Source: Amoebidium appalachense
Taxonomy: Eukaryota > Ichthyosporea
Reading direction: 5' to 3'
DNA: 64,000 bases
NCBI GenBank assembly: GCA_963693365.1
Contig: CAVNZM010000004.1
Location: 2,046,001 to 2,110,000 of the forward strand
The first letter of the stretch is position 1. Every line of letters starts with the position of its first letter. Below the pieces are notes generated by a model. The model made no database searches. It was not told the DNA's origin and saw nothing but the letters and a program-made list of their open reading frames with translations. Both the position numbers and the translations under genes were made by a program. Shown piece after piece: positions 10,570-20,317 of the stretch.

Positions 10570-11578
10570 AAATTTGTTGTATTGCAGTCTCGCTCCTGTG
10601 GAACGAGACTTAAAAATTTGTAACAAGTTGTGAGAAAAAACAAACTGTCAGGCGTGGTCTCTGCTCCTGTGGAGCAAGACAAAAAAGTACATATGGTATC
10701 CGTCTCTGCTCCTGTGGAGCGAGACGCAAAGAAACATCTTTATGCGCTCTTCTTACCGTGTGATGTCATATTGTATGTGTCCTTACAGTGATTTTATGAC
10801 ATATGATGTATGAAATCATTATCATACATTGAACATGCCATTATGCATGTAAGGATGGGTTTATGACGCACCAAAAAGCACATTGTGCATGTGCATAGCA
10901 CACCCTTACAACATATGCAAGTGTACGTTACGACGTCAAATGTATTAATATGCGTCATCTACATTATATGTCGTAATGTCCTCCTATGCATCTGTTTACA
11001 ACATCGTAATGTAATCTGTAGTAGGATGCAAATCACATCTTATGATAGGTCATGGGTTAGCACAAACCCACCCATGGTATATCCACTGGTTGTGTTTCGG
11101 ATGTCGGAAAGGGCGTCTGGACGATTGGATTTCGATCTATTTTTATAATCAACTGGATGGTTTTGCAGTGCTCCATTGCATTGCTTTACAACAAACGATA
11201 GACATACATGTGATAGTCATACGTATTTGATCAAGAGGGTATTAATACCATACATTCGATGCGTTTACAGTGCTCCGTTATATGGCTTTACATCAAACCA
11301 TAGACATGCATAAGATCGTCCACAGGGTGGCGTTCTGATCCTCCCGTAGACAGTGTTACGACTGTCTGAATGCCCCCTGGCCGCCGTCATATACCCACCG
11401 ACTGGACGTCGTATGTTGGATCTATTGCACGTCCATTGCACGTCGGTTAGATGGCTACATTGCACACCCATTGGATATGCACTCGCGGGGTTCAATGTAC
11501 ATCCATTGGTGCATCGGGTATCGGATCGAGCATATTACGACACATACATTGGACATCGGGGAGCAATGATATGTATTT
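10570..11578 (+). repeat. Unclassified hairpin-bearing repeat, copy 1 (interrupted by the LINE)
   Basis: Shares its whole length with 60444-62447 once the inserted LTR there is removed. The left end has three copies of a stem-loop, GTCTC(T)GCTCC-TGT-GGAGCGAGAC type, at 10587-10609, 10657-10680 and 10702-10725. The right part contains the shared phrases ATAGCACACCCTTACAACAT and GGTTAGCACAAACCCACCCA. It has no ORF of note. The LINE at 11579-16452 splits its end; about 12 bp more lie beyond 16463. Confidence 0.85.
11569..11578 (+). repeat. Target-site duplication of LINE copy 1 (left)
   Basis: ATATGTATTT, repeated exactly at 16453-16462 on the other side of the element. The related unoccupied site at 62424-62433 reads AGATGTATTC. 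Confidence 0.9.
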
Positions 11579-11747
11579 CAGTCGCAACATCGTGGACATC
11601 GATTCAGTCGCACACATCGATTCAGTCGCACACATCGATTCAAATGTCGCTCTTTATTATCTGCTAATAAATAGTATCCTTCGCGCATCCACCCCTAAAC
11701 CAGGCCATCCGTGGCCCTAAGGGCCGGGGAACACCCCCATCCATGTC

Positions 11748-12932
11748 ATGGCACATGCCTATAATCGTTTCAGAACCTCTTTCAAAGTTCCATCTACACC
11801 CATCACACATGTGCGACCATTAAAACGTCCAGCAGATACACCTACCACAGATGCACAACCAGAAAAACATCGCCTTAGACTAAGCGCAACACCTATTTAC
11901 AATACACTACCCATTCAGAATAACACCACACCACTCCGTAGAAACACAATAACAACCATGCCGAAACTTTCGGTTGATACAGTACTGGCAGAACTTGCCC
12001 TCGTTAAGAAACAGCTAAATGAGCTGTTTTCACTCAAGAACATGATAGAAAAACTCCAAACAGAAAATACCCAACTCAAGCTCACCATTGATTCACTCAC
12101 AGCCCAGCTAAACATTAGTGGATCGCAAAACCCCAAAACTCATGAGCAAACATCTCGCGACGGAGACATTTCCACCCCAACACAAAACAACACAGGACCG
12201 GAAGCACAGCTCCCGGCAGAGTTCCTAGAATATGCGAACTCTCGTAAAACACCCGAGCTCCGCCAAATTGCCAAGGAAACATATGCCAGCATTCTTGCAG
12301 GCAACGAGTACCGCCGCAACTCCCCTCCCAAACCGCCGGCTAAGGGGAACACCCAAGCAAACGGTAACATCAACATCCCACCCAAATACGAGAGGGTGTA
12401 TTTCAAAGTCAAGCACGGCAGACGCCCACACAGGGCCATGTGGTCCATCTTCAAGGCTCTCGGCTTCCGGTGCTCTCGCATCCTTTGTCTGTCCTTCATT
12501 GGATACGATGTGCTGGAAGTAGCAGTACGGGGCGACTATAACCGTGCGTTCATCCGTGACGCGACAAAGGGGTGTGGAAGCTTCTTCACCCACCTCCCAA
12601 GCTACGACCCATGCGCGCCGGAAAACATTCAGAAAGCAGACAAAGAACGTAAAGTGTCTGCTAAGAATGCGTGCGCCACACGTTGTCGTGTACGCATCAG
12701 CAAGGCAAAAGAGTTCCTCGCAAAGTTGGAAAACGATGCTACGAGCGTGATAGACACGGACACGAAGGAACCAATGTTTTCTGGTGAGAAACTGCTCGAG
12801 CGCAAACGCCGATGCGAGATGGAAATCGAGCTCTTCTGCGAACTGTTCGCGCTGGCGGAAGGTCGTGCATACGACCCCGTAAGCGACAAGTGGGAACCAA
12901 CCCCACAGGTGTCGGACCAAACCGATGCCTAA
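11748..12932 (+). CDS. LINE ORF1 protein (coiled-coil, nucleic-acid-binding type)
   Basis: 394 residues from MAHAYNRFRTSF. The N terminus is basic and proline/threonine-rich. Residues about 70-125 form a heptad-like coiled coil (VLAELALVKKQLNELFSLKN, IEKLQTENTQLKLTIDSL). A central region follows with FKVKHGRRPHRAMWSIFKAL and YDVLEVAVRGDYN, then a charged helical C terminus. ORF1 proteins of LINEs are RNA-binding chaperones that package element RNA. No CCHC knuckle is evident. The stop TAA overlaps the ORF2 start as ATGCCTAA, which points to coupled re-initiation. Complete and undamaged. Confidence 0.85.
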   Translation: MAHAYNRFRTSFKVPSTPITHVRPLKRPADTPTTDAQPEKHRLRLSATPIYNTLPIQNNTTPLRRNTITTMPKLSVDTVLAELALVKKQLNELFSLKNMIEKLQTENTQLKLTIDSLTAQLNISGSQNPKTHEQTSRDGDISTPTQNNTGPEAQLPAEFLEYANSRKTPELRQIAKETYASILAGNEYRRNSPPKPPAKGNTQANGNINIPPKYERVYFKVKHGRRPHRAMWSIFKALGFRCSRILCLSFIGYDVLEVAVRGDYNRAFIRDATKGCGSFFTHLPSYDPCAPENIQKADKERKVSAKNACATRCRVRISKAKEFLAKLENDATSVIDTDTKEPMFSGEKLLERKRRCEMEIELFCELFALAEGRAYDPVSDKWEPTPQVSDQTDA

Positions 12933-15900
12933 TTTATCCTTCTTCTTCTGGAATGCTCGGACACTGGGCCCCCAAAAGGGCCTCCCCCCCGGGACACTCG
13001 ACGATAAAATCAGCTACATACAACAACAGACAAACAACCACACGTTTACAGTGATTTGCGAAACACAGTTTAAAAACCACCACAAATTCAACTCTACATT
13101 GGTCGACACATCCACACACCCCGGTTACGCGAAAAACCGAGGCATTATTGTACTTGCCGCACCACACGTGAGAGTGAAGTGCAAACCGGTAGCAAAAACG
13201 GAATTCTCGGTTTCTATAGAGTTTCTTTCTAATGTTTTTACTTTTGTATATTACCCACCATCTATGTCGGTTGTCGAATTGACTCACGAGTTGTCACAGT
13301 TACCAATGTCCACTGTTATTTTAGGTGATTTTAACACGCGACTCCACCACACAGACACACTGCAAGTGAGTGTCGGGTACCCATCTAAGCCCCCGGAGCG
13401 TGCTATCCCTTTAGCAAGGTATGTCCAAAGTCACACTTTGCGGTTCCCTCAAATATCCCATGCCCACAACACCGACTGGGGAGTGGCCTTTTGGCCATCA
13501 ACCATGTCAAAACTCTCTCTCCCTCCTAACCTCTCTAGGTCATCTGACCACTCTCCTATCCTTTTCCTACCTAAGATCTCCCTTGATCTGCTCCCCCCTC
13601 CCCCTCCCACCTTTCGCCTCCGTCTATCCCAGCTTAAGTCACAGTGGGGTAGAGTTGATGTATGTGTATGCTATGCTACGAAACACCCTATATATATGCG
13701 CCTATTAGAATCTGCACAAGCCAGGCCAGATTCACATCTCGTACTAGATACATGCACTAACTTTATTGTTGATGATTTGATAGATCTCGGTGATTATGCT
13801 GGCGGTGGTAGGAAGGAATATCCCGATGCTCTCTTGTTACCAAACACCACTCCCGCTAGACTAGGTGAACCCCTGTCTCAAAAGGAAAGCTTGCGCCGGC
13901 TTGCTAGTATGAATCGATTTGGCCCCCCTGCTCGTATTATTGGTGATACCACTGGAGACCCCCTCATAGACTCTGATAAGTATTTCTCGGAACTGTTTAA
14001 AGATAGGACCCCCGCTCAGAAACCTATTGTGTGGCCTGTAGACCCATCTATCCCCATAGAATCGATCCTCCCCTTTTTCAGTCCCGATGCCATATGGTCT
14101 GTGATATCTAGTTATAGCTCTAGTAAGTCTTGTGGACCTGATGGACTCCCTGCTGGGTTTCTTAAAATCCTTGTTCCCTCCTACCCACAAAAGGAAAGTG
14201 ATCGTGCTATTAAACCTGATCTTACTATCATGTTAAGCTCTCTCTTTTCTTGGTGTGTTAAATGTGGACATGTCCCGTCATCTTGGTTAGATACCTTAGT
14301 GATCCCCATAGTTAAGAAGGACTCTGAGGGCCCCATATCATCCTTTCGCCCCATTACACTAACCCAGGTTGTTCGTAGATTCTTTGAAGCTTGCTTACTT
14401 AGGTTATTTGCACATCACCCTAGGTTTCAATCTATTCTTCACATACACCCATGCCAATCCGCTTTTCGTAAAAACAATTCATGTTATGTTCAAATAATGG
14501 CACTGCACGATTCTATGCAAGTTGGTGCACAATATGTTGGCTTTATTGATTGGAAAACTGCTTACGATTCTGTCTCCCCTGGTCTCCTATGGGAAAAGCT
14601 TGCTGCACGGGGTGTACCACACTGCATTGGTGTTCTGTTAGAAGCACTCTTGTCTCAAACCTATGGTAGAGCTGTGGTTAATGGGCATCTTTCATATGGT
14701 TTTGCTCGTACTAGAGGTCTCTTGCAGGGTTCATTGCTTAGCCCCTTTTTGTTTAACCTATTTATAGATGATTTGGCTGTCAAGATTTACGCCGAAAACG
14801 ATGACCCTATTAATAACTTTCCGCCTGCACTTCTCTATGCTGATGATCTGTCCCTCCTTGCCCGTACCCCTAGACGCCTGCAAAGATTGTTCGATGTAGT
14901 GTCAGAGTGGTGCAAGGCAAACCTTATGATCCTTAACATAGACAAATGTGGTGTTCTTGTACCTGATATAGCTAACAATTTACACACATTTACATTATCA
15001 TCTAAACCTGTACCTATAGTTCCAGAATACAAATATCTTGGTGTTCCGGTTGATTCTGTTGGTGTTATGTTTCCCCATATGGTCGAAAAGAGGGTAGAGT
15101 TGGCTCGTAAGCGGTTAGCTTTCTTCTCGGCTAATATTTTTAAAGACACACCCCTCCATCCTTCTATTAGACTTACATTTATTCGCACTTTTGTCTTCCC
15201 GGCATGTGAATATGGTTTACCCCTTCTCGCCGCTTGGATCAAGAAAGAGAGAACTAGAGCGCTTAAACCCTTGGCAAATTTCCTTGAAGCAGAAGTTGCC
15301 TCCTTTCTATCTAACAACTGTTGTAAACCTGGGCCTGTAACGCTCTCGATATATGGTCTGGTCCCAATAGCTGCTAGAGTATCCTATCTCGCGCTGAAAT
15401 TCAATAAGCACATAAGCCGCTTAAAGAAGTATTTGCCCTCCCACCCTCTCTTCTCTATCCGACCTGTCCCCTCCTCACCTCTCCCCTCTTTCCTCCCCTC
15501 TCTCTCCCCTTCTCCCCTGGGCACAAATACAAATAAACCCCGCAATAGTGTGTGTGTGACTTTGGACTGCCACTTACTTATTAAACATGTACACAATCAC
15601 AAGATAATCACGCAATATAACAAATGGAAAAAGATACCACACGACACTAGACCCGATGAAAGCATACACCTTGAAAAACTAAGCCTTATGTCTCGTTTTA
15701 TATATACTGACCGCCTCAACCATATTGCCAAATATGGCACTCGCAAGTGTATAACACCTAAATACATATTACCTTCCTGTAGAACTGGTCTTTCTCTAGC
15801 TGATGGTATTATTGATCAATTACCACGCTTTTACTGTACACGTGCTATACAGTGGAGATCTAATAAGTATAAGGTGGCATCATTTGCATGCCCAAACAAC

Positions 15901-16119
15901 ACACACACACACCAGTTTAACCGGTCATGTATCGCCAAATGTAGTTTGATAGACCACATAATACCGCAACACACACACGTCACATTCACAACAGACACCC
16001 AGAAAGATAGCCTACCTGTAAATTACAACATCCTTGATTTTATACTAAACACGCGTAACTACGACCTGTTTATTAGATGTATTGATTGGCTTGAGAAACA
16101 CATCACTACAAAATTATAG
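12925..16119 (+). CDS. LINE ORF2: APE-type endonuclease plus reverse transcriptase
   Basis: 1064 residues. Endonuclease/exonuclease/phosphatase fold at about 1-240: WNAR at 9-12, catalytic-type ICETQF (E46), GDFN at 134-137 and SDHSPI near 207-212. Reverse transcriptase at about 390-720: PISSFRPITL, FIDWKTAYDSV, GLLQGSLLSPFLFNLFIDDL, YADD at 638-641, and YKYLGVPVD. The C terminus has a cysteine/histidine cluster (ACPNNTHTHQFNRSCIAKC). No RNase H domain seen. It nicks target DNA and primes cDNA on it. Starts at an ATG overlapping the ORF1 stop. Intact, and its product is the same in the copy at 43353-46547, so mobility was recent. Confidence 0.96.
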   Translation: MPNLSFFFWNARTLGPQKGLPPGTLDDKISYIQQQTNNHTFTVICETQFKNHHKFNSTLVDTSTHPGYAKNRGIIVLAAPHVRVKCKPVAKTEFSVSIEFLSNVFTFVYYPPSMSVVELTHELSQLPMSTVILGDFNTRLHHTDTLQVSVGYPSKPPERAIPLARYVQSHTLRFPQISHAHNTDWGVAFWPSTMSKLSLPPNLSRSSDHSPILFLPKISLDLLPPPPPTFRLRLSQLKSQWGRVDVCVCYATKHPIYMRLLESAQARPDSHLVLDTCTNFIVDDLIDLGDYAGGGRKEYPDALLLPNTTPARLGEPLSQKESLRRLASMNRFGPPARIIGDTTGDPLIDSDKYFSELFKDRTPAQKPIVWPVDPSIPIESILPFFSPDAIWSVISSYSSSKSCGPDGLPAGFLKILVPSYPQKESDRAIKPDLTIMLSSLFSWCVKCGHVPSSWLDTLVIPIVKKDSEGPISSFRPITLTQVVRRFFEACLLRLFAHHPRFQSILHIHPCQSAFRKNNSCYVQIMALHDSMQVGAQYVGFIDWKTAYDSVSPGLLWEKLAARGVPHCIGVLLEALLSQTYGRAVVNGHLSYGFARTRGLLQGSLLSPFLFNLFIDDLAVKIYAENDDPINNFPPALLYADDLSLLARTPRRLQRLFDVVSEWCKANLMILNIDKCGVLVPDIANNLHTFTLSSKPVPIVPEYKYLGVPVDSVGVMFPHMVEKRVELARKRLAFFSANIFKDTPLHPSIRLTFIRTFVFPACEYGLPLLAAWIKKERTRALKPLANFLEAEVASFLSNNCCKPGPVTLSIYGLVPIAARVSYLALKFNKHISRLKKYLPSHPLFSIRPVPSSPLPSFLPSLSPSPLGTNTNKPRNSVCVTLDCHLLIKHVHNHKIITQYNKWKKIPHDTRPDESIHLEKLSLMSRFIYTDRLNHIAKYGTRKCITPKYILPSCRTGLSLADGIIDQLPRFYCTRAIQWRSNKYKVASFACPNNTHTHQFNRSCIAKCSLIDHIIPQHTHVTFTTDTQKDSLPVNYNILDFILNTRNYDLFIRCIDWLEKHITTKL

Positions 16120-16128
16120 CGCACGCGC

Positions 16129-16140
16129 ACACACACACAC

Positions 16141-16193
<53 letters not shown>

Positions 16194-16254
16194 CCAGCTG
16201 ATACCGAGTGTCCCGAGGGGAGCCCCTTTAAAAAAAAAAAAAAAAAAAAAAAAA
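16129..16254 (+). repeat. LINE 3-prime CA microsatellite and internal A-tract
   Basis: CA repeats directly after ORF2, a 30-bp unique spacer, then about 25 A residues. In copy 2 the A-tract is about 60 long, so its length varies between otherwise matching copies. Confidence 0.95.
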
Positions 16255-16452
16255 ACGGGGAACCCCAACTAATTGATTTCTCCTTGTAGTCTTTATGGTG
16301 TCTCGTAGAGAAAGTAAACCCTGATATATAGTCACCACCCGACATCTATGTACGTGATCATGATATACCGCTGAGGGGATATTCCGAGCAAACCCCCCCC
16401 CCCCATACCTGAGACTGGTTCTCTTTGCCTCGAGTAAACAGCGTAAACCCCC

Positions 16453-16462
16453 ATATGTATTT
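16453..16462 (+). repeat. Target-site duplication of LINE copy 1 (right)
   Basis: ATATGTATTT immediately after the element terminus CCCCC; pairs with 11569-11578. Confidence 0.9.
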
Positions 16463-16559
16463 GGGGTTAGTTTTGGAGGTGTTGAGGGGTTTCCGATGTC
16501 GTCGGGTAGTTTACGACAGCTTTTGGATGCCGCAACAAGATTGCTGATGTCCGTGTACA

Positions 16560-16754
16560 CACATATAAATATTCTAATCGATATTACAATACACGATTAG
16601 AGCCGATACAACACGATTACAAGTATACAAGCATATCGGAGATCGATGCTTCACTTTACATAATAGGAGTGTGGCATATACACTAAGCATATGAACTGAA
16701 ACATAACACAAACTGAGAAGATCTTACCATATGTAGATACTACGTATTACAACA
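16560..16754 (-). mobile_element. Copia LTR fragment in G1 intron 2
   Basis: Reverse-orientation match to the first 200 bp of the solo LTR at 60691: GATACTACGTATTACAACA at its end, CTGAGAAGATCTTAC and GAGATCGATG inside. Only the LTR start region is present, and it is diverged. Confidence 0.75.
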
Positions 16755-17100
16755 TAGGGTCGATATACGGCATCGTATCATTGAATTTCTGATACTTTGG
16801 CAATATGTTAGTGAACACTTGTTGTACTTTTTGATTAAGTTTACGTGTCCCTCATATGTTTCATATATTCGTAATAGCTGTGGCATTGTATCGAAATAGT
16901 ATTGCCAACATGTCTTCGATATGTAAATGATATTGGCATTGTATTGTTCATATGTTTCTAGTGAGTGATATTGTCGTCGACATACTTTACTTCTTGCAAG
17001 TAGTGTGGGACAACTATCCATAGGTTTACATTAAAATGTTTGGTTATCTTGTTGACTTTTTTATATAACGATATTAACACCCTCCACCCAAACATGGCAG
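16755..17100. other. AT-rich end of G1 intron 2
   Basis: No exon until the acceptor at 17100. Contains several TTGGCAA/TTGCCAA motifs like those at 18890-19870. Confidence 0.5.
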
Positions 17101-17663
17101 GTTCAGCAGGGCCATGTCACAGGCCAAGCACAACGTCGTCAAGTCTGTCCGGCGGCAAATGCCCTTGTTCAGTGTGCTTCCAGGAAACGTCAGGGTAAGC
17201 TTCCTAAACCCTGGTTGCTTGTGTTTTCAAACCCCAAACACTGCCTGCAATGTAGAGTTTTATAGTCAGAGTGTAGGACAAAAATAATGTGCCCATGATA
17301 CTATGCTAGTACTAGTAGCTGTTTGTTAGGCATTGAACACCTTTTACCGTTGACAAGTTATTCTGAATCTGTTTGTACATTCCTTCGTCAGCACTCATCA
17401 CTGACATGCACATCTCTTCTTGCAGATCTTGGACAGGGATGTCCCCGGGGAGTTCACGTCCCGGTGGGCGTTCTGGCAGAGCCTCATGGATATCATCGAC
17501 CTTGCCCCAGGCATGTCAGGTGGCAGCAGGGCTTTCCGCGACCCAGAGACCGGCCACCCTTTTGGGAACCCAGCGCTCCTCGACCTGCTATTGGCCTTGG
17601 ACGGATGAAGTGCGAAACCGCGCCAACGACATGGACATCACCTTCGAGACCATTGACGTAAGT

Positions 17664-17665
17664 CC

Positions 17666-17710
<45 letters not shown>

Positions 17711-17716
17711 ACACAC
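17664..17716 (+). repeat. Intronic poly-C and CA tract after the G1 exon 4 donor
   Basis: GTAAGT donor at 17658, then a run of about 29 C and a short CA repeat. Same arrangement as in several other introns of the window. Confidence 0.95.
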
Positions 17717-18495
17717 CCTTATCCCTTCCCATAATAGCCCTTTTGGGCATGTGTGTATGGAATCACTTTCTTTTCTAGTTATTTCGTTTGTTTCAATTGC
17801 GTTTGCTGTCTATGACTCGGAGTTCATTTTCCTTTTACTAAGTTAATGGTCCTTGATGTACATAGATTAACCCAAGCCCAATCCACATGATCATAGCTAA
17901 CTGCTGATTTCTCAATGATGCAGGACGTGCTGAAGGACTCGCCCCAATTTGTGCGCTTCATCATCTACATCATCGAGGCCTGTCTGAGCGACCACACTGC
18001 GGCACAAGCTGAAAATGGCTTGCCTGTCTGGTCACCGGCTTCTCCAAGGAGGGAGGCATCCCCAAGGACTGGCACGGGCTGGCGAACCCGAGGTCTTTTG
18101 AAGCGGTAGGGAACCCCCCCTCCCCCCCCCCCCCTCCCTCCCTCCTCCCAACCCCTTGAACATGAACATGATACTTCCACATTTTATAGCTTTCTTGCCA
18201 GAAGATGGGGAGTACGTTTGCATATTATTATTTCAGTTAATTTATGCTCCATTTGCAGCTTGCCACTTGGCACATGTCTTTGTCTACAGAACTCTTGTTA
18301 CATTCATTCTAATACGTGTGTCCTCAGGCCATCAACAACTGGAAGACTTTCAAGGCCCAGGAGGAGGCAAGGCTCAAGGAGGCCGAGGCTGAGCAACAAG
18401 ACTCAGAGATCAACGCCCAAAAGTCCCCCCACGCTCCAGAGCCCCCCCCCGCTCCTAAGTCTCCCCTCGTCGCCAATACCGAGCACGAGCACTGA

Positions 18496-18572
18496 GACGG
18501 CCATGCCTGCAACATCGACAAGTCCCATGCCGCCTGCAACATTGACGAGCCCTAAAAGTTTTTTTTTTTTTT

Positions 18573-18604
<32 letters not shown>

Positions 18605-18753
18605 GGTTTTAGGGGTGGATTTTTTTCTTTGATTTTGGGTGGGTGGGGGGGGGGGGGGGGGGGGTAGTGGACTTGGGTTTTTGTAGGGGGGGGGGGGGGG
18701 GGGTGTATACATGGCCGTTTGAGCCTGTGGGAAAACTTTGAAGGGGGTGGGGC

Positions 18754-18795
<42 letters not shown>

Positions 18796-18830
18796 CAGGT
18801 GTGGTCCTCCTCAATATAATGTGGTATATC
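18496..18830. repeat. G1 3-prime flank: T-run and poly-G runs
   Basis: After the G1 stop: about 26 T at 18557, then G-runs at 18583-18603, 18643-18664, 18685-18702 and 18755-18792. No gene. A polyadenylation signal was not identified with confidence. Confidence 0.8.
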
Positions 18831-18879
18831 CAACCGAAGTTAATAAAGTGACCATACGGAACACGTATGGATGTCGACA

Positions 18880-19870
18880 TGTGCAATACATTGGCAATAC
18901 ATTGACAATGATCATGGGGCTGTGCTTACCGTACCGTGTGCATATTGCCAATATATTGAGCATGTGATTGAGGTATCAATAAAGTTATTATTAATACATT
19001 GGCAATGTTCGTCATACGCCGTTATTCTTAGATATAAGACGTTATTCCGATATGCCTTTCATATTAGCGCACTTATACTGCACTTTACATGCATTCGTTC
19101 CCATTATCAATTTATTGGCAATGTATTTGGATAATATAGTGTGATATTTATAATATATATGTACTACAAGTTGAATGCATTATCAACACTTATATCTTTA
19201 TGTTGGTGGTATCATTCGTATGTTGGCAATATATGCTTGATATGGAACATACTTACATATTCCTTATTTGTAATGTGTTGGGGGTGTATTAATCATACCT
19301 CTGTTTATGTCATCAATATACTCACGATATATAAGCAACCTATCGACGATACCGCAGTTACTAATGATATATTGATTCAATGATAGTTGGATCATATGTT
19401 GGCAATGCATTGTTTATATGTTTCTTGGTATTTAAATCTTTGTATTTCTATGAATTACATATTGGCAATACATTAATAATGCGTTCATAGTGCAACTACA
19501 ATGCGAAAATACAGTATTATCCATATCATTATCTGTATTTTTGATATTATTTGGTTGTTATTGTAATATCGCCCGGGTATAATTGATATTGGCAATACGT
19601 CTATAATGCTGGCGTAATAGTAATGCAATGGCAATGTAATGGCACTTTAATGTATTGGCGATATTGATGTAACATATACTGGATAATATATTCATATCAG
19701 CGGGATATCGACAATACTGGGGGTATTGGTACTGTATTACCATTGACAATACCAAAGCAATATTATTGCAATATGGCGTTCCTATTGGCGGCAAGGGGTT
19801 CTATTGCCAATATCGCCAATATCGCCAATAGCAAAAAATACGTTGGCAATACTTCCGGGAAGTTTGCTGA
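18880..19870. repeat. TTGGCAAT-rich AT-rich tract
   Basis: TTGGCAAT or its complement recurs irregularly (about 18892, 18947, 18995, 19106, 19212, 19391, 19461, 19588, 19803, 19843), often followed by ACATT or ATATT. Not a regular tandem array. No ORF of note. Confidence 0.6.
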
Positions 19871-20048
19871 TGTAGATGAATGTGGGTGGATGGGTGGTGG
19901 TGGTGCCCGGGGGGGGGGGGGGGGGGGGGGGGGGTAGTTGGGCAAGGGGTTCTTCTGCTTTGCCGTTTTATTTTTGTTGCTGCTTTCCATATCAACTTGC
20001 GCTTTTCCTTTTCCCTTTCTTTTTTCTCCACTGGTGATGGCGATAAAT

Positions 20049-20089
<41 letters not shown>

Positions 20090-20317
20090 CGAGCAACACT
20101 TATGCATTGACCCAACCAAAGTTTGGCGGGAATTAACAGTAAGGCACCCCATGGTTGTTCATATCTCCCTTGGTCTTCGGGAATTATTTGTGCACTTTTG
20201 CATCTATTCATTAGCGGATAATTGATATTCATTAGCCGATAGTATCTATCGATTCAATGATTGAAATTCGTTGTGCTCTGTGGTATTTATGCCACACTCA
20301 CTAACACACCCCTGCAG

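Larger units (their letters stand above)
11579..16452 (+). mobile_element. Full-length two-ORF LINE (copy 1)
   Basis: A 4.87-kb element bounded by a 10-bp target duplication. The 5-prime region (11579-11747) has about 2.5 tandem copies of an 18-bp unit (ACATCGATTCAGTCGCAC). ORF1 is 11748-12932 and ORF2 12925-16119. The 3-prime region has a CA microsatellite (16129-16191), an A-run (16230-16254) and a further 198 bp ending GCGTAAACCCCC. So the element does not end in poly-A. Copy 2 at 42983-46920 has the same ORF2 protein. Clade not determined. Confidence 0.93.
8117..18495 (+). pseudogene. Gene G1: six-exon gene of an unrecognised family, disabled
   Basis: Exons about 8117-8444 (start at 8117 or 8156), 9901-10056, 17101-17194, 17426-17657, 17924-18105 and 18328-18495, all with GT-AG borders. 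Exon 1 is Gly/Lys-rich; exon 2 is charged (KKSRPKKKGTDDADLSNP); exon 4 has FRDPETGHPFGNP; exon 5 has FSKEGGIPKDWHGLANPRSF; exon 6 starts INNWKTFKAQEEARLKEAEA and ends HEH-stop. Exon 2-3 and 3-4 phases agree. Damage: a 27-bp tandem duplication in exon 1 makes an in-frame TAG, exon 4 has one extra base near 17610, and exon 5 is one base short near 18010. Gene G2 at 57.4-60.5 kb is a paralogue sharing at least two intron positions. Intron 2 (7 kb) carries nested mobile elements. No function is assigned. Confidence 0.65.

Noticed and set aside
12225-12920. Minus-strand frame of 231 codons over LINE ORF1
   Set aside because: Antisense shadow; ORF1 on the plus strand has the coiled coil, the element context and the overlap with ORF2.
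14835-15317. Minus-strand frame of 160 codons within LINE ORF2
   Set aside because: Antisense shadow of the reverse transcriptase; the same frame recurs in copy 2 only because the DNA is the same.
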